In this document: positions 11,834-14,361 of the stretch, piece by piece
Numbering within the stretch: the stretch's first letter is position 1
How the letters are laid out: each line of letters opens with the position of its first letter
Made by a program: the position numbers and the translations under genes
Notes under the pieces: generated by a model
Told to the model about the DNA's origin: nothing
What the model saw: the letters and a program-made list of their open reading frames with translations, nothing else
The model's database searches: none
Source: Fidelibacterota bacterium
GTDB taxonomy: Bacteria > Bipolaricaulota > Bipolaricaulia > Bipolaricaulales > Bipolaricaulaceae
Length of the DNA stretch: 14,361 nucleotides
NCBI GenBank assembly: GCA_024277405.1
Contig: JAJRVI010000146.1
Location: 1 to 14,361, forward strand
Direction: 5' to 3'

Positions 11834-12822
11834 GGAGGCGGGGGCTCCGGGCGGCGCTCGTCCTGTTCCCGGCCGCCGCGGTCCTCATTTCCCTGTTCAT
11901 CGGCCGCTACCCCGTGGGCTTCCGGGAGGTGGCCGGGGCCTTCCTCGGTGCCGATGTGTCCCCCACCGCGCGGGTCCTGATCCTCGACGTGCGCCTCCCC
12001 CGGACGCTGGGAGCAGGGGTAGTGGGGGCCTCCCTGGCCCTCGCCGGGGCGGCCTTCCAGGGCCTCTTCCGCAACCCATTGGTGGACTCGCGCATCCTCG
12101 GGGTGAGCGCGGGAGCCGCGTTCGGGGCCGCGTTCGCCCTGCTCCTCGGGGTGCCGTGGTACCTGGTGGACGGGTTCGCCTTCGCCTTCGGCCTCCTGGC
12201 GGTGTTCCTCGTGGTCCTGATCGCGCGGCGCTTCGGGGGCTCGGTCCTGGTTCTCGTCATCTCTGGGATCCTGGTGGGATCCCTGTTCAGCGCCTTCCTG
12301 GGCGTGATCAAGTACATCGCCGATCCCCTGGACGTCCTCCCCGCCATCACCTACTGGTTGCTCGGGAGCCTCGCGGGGATGCGGTGGGACGCGGTGGGGA
12401 AACTGATCCCCGCCTGCCTCATCGGGGCGGGGGCGCTCCTCCTTTTGCGGTGGCGCCTGAACGTCCTTTCCCTGGATGAGCGCGAGGCGACGGCCCTGGG
12501 GGTGGACGTGGCGCGGCTGCGCACGGGGGTCGTCCTCGCGGGGACGCTATTGGTGGCCGCGGCTGTGTCCCAGGCGGGGATGATCGGGTGGATCGGCCTC
12601 ATCACCCCCCACGCCGCCCGGGCCCTGGTGGGGCCGGACCACATGCGGGTGCTCCCCGCCTCCATGGCCCTCGGAGCCGGATTCCTGGTGGTGCTCGACC
12701 TCCTCTCCCGGTCGCTGCTGGCGAGCGAGGTCCCCCTGGGGGTCCTCACGGGGATTGTGGGGGTGCCCGCGTTCCTCTTCCTCTTCATGCGGCACCTCGC
12801 CCGGGGAGGGGGGTGGAGATGA
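11830..12822 (+). CDS. ABC importer permease, FecCD/BtuC family
   Basis: A 330-residue polytopic permease with the roughly ten helices of the family. Signatures include LPRTLGAGVVGASLALAGAA (57-76), FQGLFRNPLVDSRILGVSAG and the YWLLGSLAGM segment. The coupling region LNVLSLDEREATALGVDVAR would contact the ATPase. GWIGLITPHAARALVGPDH and EVPLGVLTGIVGVPAFLFLF close the protein. Two copies form the channel for iron-siderophore, haem, cobalamin or a similar ligand. The common NPLADPYILG reads NPLVDSRILG, a variant that may reflect the subfamily. The GTG start at 11830 overlaps the binding-protein stop (GTGA), and the TGA overlaps the ATPase start (ATGA), so the subunits are translationally coupled. 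Confidence 0.95.
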   Translation: MRRRGLRAALVLFPAAAVLISLFIGRYPVGFREVAGAFLGADVSPTARVLILDVRLPRTLGAGVVGASLALAGAAFQGLFRNPLVDSRILGVSAGAAFGAAFALLLGVPWYLVDGFAFAFGLLAVFLVVLIARRFGGSVLVLVISGILVGSLFSAFLGVIKYIADPLDVLPAITYWLLGSLAGMRWDAVGKLIPACLIGAGALLLLRWRLNVLSLDEREATALGVDVARLRTGVVLAGTLLVAAAVSQAGMIGWIGLITPHAARALVGPDHMRVLPASMALGAGFLVVLDLLSRSLLASEVPLGVLTGIVGVPAFLFLFMRHLARGGGWR

Positions 12823-13691
12823 GGCTCGCCGCCCACGGCATCTCCTACTCCTACGTCCCGGGGAGGCCCGTGCTCCGGGGGGTGTCCGTGGAGCTCGCGG
12901 CGGGGGAGGTCCTCTTCCTCCTGGGGCCCAACGGGTCGGGGAAGACCACGTTGCTCGAGTGCTTGGCAGGGTTGCGGCGGCCCGGGGCGGGAAGAGTGCT
13001 CCTCGGGGACGCCGACCTGCACCGGCTATCCCCCCGGGATCGGGCGCGCCGGATCGCCTACGTACCCCAGGTGCACCGTCCGGTGTTCGGCTATTCCGTG
13101 CTGGAGGTGGTCCTCATGGGCCGGGCCCCGCACCTCGGGACCTTCGCCGCCCCGGGAAGGGAGGACCGAGAGGTCGCCCGGGAGGCCCTGGAGGCGGTGG
13201 GGCTACTGGGCCACGCGCATCGCCGCTACACCGAGCTTTCCGGGGGCGAGATGCGCCTCGTGCTCATCGCCCGGGGGCTCGCCCAGGGGGCGACCTTCCT
13301 GCTTTTGGACGAGCCGGATACCCACCTGGACCCGAGGCACCAGCACCGAGTTCTCACCCTCGTGCGGGACCTCACGGCCCGGGGCCTCGGGGCGCTGGTC
13401 ACCTCCCACTCCCCCAACAACGCCCTCCACTACCCGGACCGCGTGGTCCTCCTCTCCGCGGGGAGAGTGTGCGCCCAGGGGGCCCCGGAGGAGGTCCTGA
13501 CGCCGCCCCGGCTCCGGGAGACGTACGGGATGGAGTTCGTGCTCCTCGTGGGTGGGAACGGCCACCGGGCCCTGGTACCGGCTCAGGGGAGGAGCTCCTC
13601 CAGCGCCCCCACGGGCAGCGAGAGCGGCGCGGACAGCCGGTACCTCCGGGAGAGGGCGGACAGCCTCCTCGCGGCGAGGAAGGGGAGGTAG
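12819..13691 (+). CDS. ABC importer ATPase, FecE/BtuD type
   Basis: A 290-residue nucleotide-binding subunit. Walker A is GPNGSGKT (36-43), the Q-loop glutamine is Q84 in AYVPQVHRP, and MGRAPHLG (100-107) is typical of the FecE group. The signature is LSGGE (140-144), Walker B is LLLDEP (161-166), the D-loop is HLD and the switch histidine is H197 in TSHSPNNAL. It powers import with two permease and two ATPase copies. ATG at 12819 overlaps the permease TGA. The family usually ends near 255 residues. Here residues 255-290 (AQGRSSSSAPTG onward, Ser- and Arg-rich) are an extra tail lying entirely antisense to the convergent gene, so that tail probably has no conserved role. Confidence 0.94.
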   Translation: MRLAAHGISYSYVPGRPVLRGVSVELAAGEVLFLLGPNGSGKTTLLECLAGLRRPGAGRVLLGDADLHRLSPRDRARRIAYVPQVHRPVFGYSVLEVVLMGRAPHLGTFAAPGREDREVAREALEAVGLLGHAHRRYTELSGGEMRLVLIARGLAQGATFLLLDEPDTHLDPRHQHRVLTLVRDLTARGLGALVTSHSPNNALHYPDRVVLLSAGRVCAQGAPEEVLTPPRLRETYGMEFVLLVGGNGHRALVPAQGRSSSSAPTGSESGADSRYLRERADSLLAARKGR

Positions 13692-14361
13692 GGGTCGTCG
13701 GGGAAATACCGGGGGTCGATGATCCATCTCGCCTCGATCCCCAAACGCCCCAGGGCCCTTTCCCACTCCGCCGGGTAAACCAGGTCCTCGGGGGCCGCGT
13801 AGCTCGGGTGGAGGAGCAGGAATACCGCCCGTACCGGGTCCTCTCCCAGGTACCGGACGGCGAACGCGAAGGAATCCCGGGTGTTGAACACAAGATGCAG
13901 GGGTGCGATCCCTGTTTCCACGCAGAACCGCGCGTCCATAGTGGTGAAGCAGTCGAGGACGGCGAGGTCCTCCCGCGCCCCGGCGGCGCGATACGCCCGG
14001 TACGCCAGGGCCGAGTAACACTCTGGGTGCGAGAAGGCGAGGCGCAGGACCCGGAAGCCGTGTGCCCGCGCGAACCCCTCCGCCGCGAGGACGAACCCTT
14101 CCGGCGTCCCCCACTCCGACTCCCGCCGCCACACGGGCTCCCGCGGCGGGGGGAAGCGGCGCAGGTACTCCTCCGGGCCCACATCTCCCAGGCCCCCGAT
14201 CTGGAGCCATATCCCCGGGGATAGCCCCGCCTGGGGCCAGGTGTAGGTGTCCTCGGCGATCACGATCGTTCCCCCGGGGCGGAGGTGCTTCAGGATGAAC
14301 TCCCGGTACGCCGCGGGGAGGCCCAGGGCCCGCACCCGGAAGAGGGCGGCGTTGGCCACCA
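13583..14361 (-). CDS. Unrecognised protein, possibly methyltransferase-like (5' end outside window)
   Basis: The frame is open to the right edge, giving at least 259 residues of the C-terminal part. Near the visible N-terminus the stretch FILKHLRPGGTIVIAEDTYTW looks like the LRPGG beta-strand region of class I S-adenosylmethionine methyltransferases. The rest (SHPECYSALAYRAYRAAG, LDCFTTMDARFCVETG, PLHLVFNTRDSFAFAVRYLG, EDLVYPAEWERALGRLGIEA, WIIDPRYFPDDPYLPFLAAR) matches nothing I recognise. The cofactor-binding glycine motif would lie outside the window, so the assignment is tentative. It converges on the importer ATPase with a 109-nt antisense overlap. Its codon style matches its neighbours, and it is the more evenly protein-like of the two frames up to its stop. 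Confidence 0.7.
   Translation of the reverse strand, partial: VANAALFRVRALGLPAAYREFILKHLRPGGTIVIAEDTYTWPQAGLSPGIWLQIGGLGDVGPEEYLRRFPPPREPVWRRESEWGTPEGFVLAAEGFARAHGFRVLRLAFSHPECYSALAYRAYRAAGAREDLAVLDCFTTMDARFCVETGIAPLHLVFNTRDSFAFAVRYLGEDPVRAVFLLLHPSYAAPEDLVYPAEWERALGRLGIEARWIIDPRYFPDDPYLPFLAARRLSALSRRYRLSAPLSLPVGALEELLP

Noticed and set aside
12588..12818. Upstream start for the ATPase
   Set aside because: The added 77 residues overlap the permease out of frame. The ABC domain begins at ATG 12819, which forms an ATGA overlap.
12755..14224. 489-codon plus-strand open frame across the ATPase and the last gene
   Set aside because: It runs in another frame through a clear ABC ATPase and then antisense to the right-edge gene. 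It is Gly/Pro/Arg low-complexity, the usual product of stop-poor GC-rich sequence.
1..14361. CRISPR arrays, insertion sequences, toxin-antitoxin or defence genes
   Set aside because: I looked for direct-repeat arrays, terminal inverted repeats and transposase or defence domains and saw none.

Overview
The window is a tightly packed stretch of a GC-rich bacterial chromosome. It holds 16 protein genes, two of them cut by the window edges, and one tRNA. I see no insertion sequence, CRISPR array, rRNA, prophage block or gene-free stretch over 100 bases. The gene set points to a free-living bacterium, probably with two membranes and possibly thermophilic: type-4 iron-sulfur uracil-DNA glycosylase, DUF151 nuclease, heavy GGG glycine codon use, and a periplasmic binding protein with no lipobox. 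A deep-branching candidate phylum such as Bipolaricaulota/Acetothermia would fit the style, but the sequence alone does not settle taxonomy.

Left region (1-3712, all minus strand, listed in transcription order). Phosphoglycerate kinase comes first, then tRNA-Gly(CCC), a type-4 uracil-DNA glycosylase, a tail-anchored TPR protein, a GT4 glycosyltransferase of the glycolipid-synthase type, and a truncated GT2 glycosyltransferase. The tRNA and the glycosylase look co-transcribed. A perfect 9-bp hairpin lies after the TPR gene, followed by a promoter-like element for the glycosyltransferase pair.

Middle region (3713-10215). Housekeeping and envelope genes alternate in strand: a secreted or anchored LolA-like protein, a DUF151 bifunctional nuclease, GlmS (which makes glucosamine-6-phosphate for cell-wall sugars), a small membrane protein, a TauE/SafE permease, a small secreted protein of unknown role, a DUF1385/YqhQ-like membrane protein, and a PHP-domain phosphoesterase.

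Right region (10216-14361). A PadR-family regulator heads a four-gene operon with a complete FecBCD/BtuFCD-type importer (binding protein, permease, ATPase). All three junctions are 4-nt stop/start overlaps. A 13-bp palindrome sits between the -35 and -10 of the predicted padR promoter, which suggests autoregulation of the whole uptake operon. An unrecognised, possibly methyltransferase-like gene converges on the operon and runs off the right edge.

Two architectural patterns stand out. First, many genes at the head of a transcription unit have a -10-like hexamer (TATCCT, TATAAT, TAAAAT, TAGAAT) only 6-10 nt before the start codon and no Shine-Dalgarno, as expected for leaderless mRNAs. Internal and leadered genes carry clear Shine-Dalgarno sequences. 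Second, all four convergent gene pairs overlap at their 3' ends (4, 13, 49 and 109 nt), leaving no room for conventional terminators. I did not find a clearly new multi-gene system. The most promising leads are the leaderless promoter pattern, the PadR-controlled importer, the Asp-to-Glu change in phosphoglycerate kinase, and the small secreted protein.
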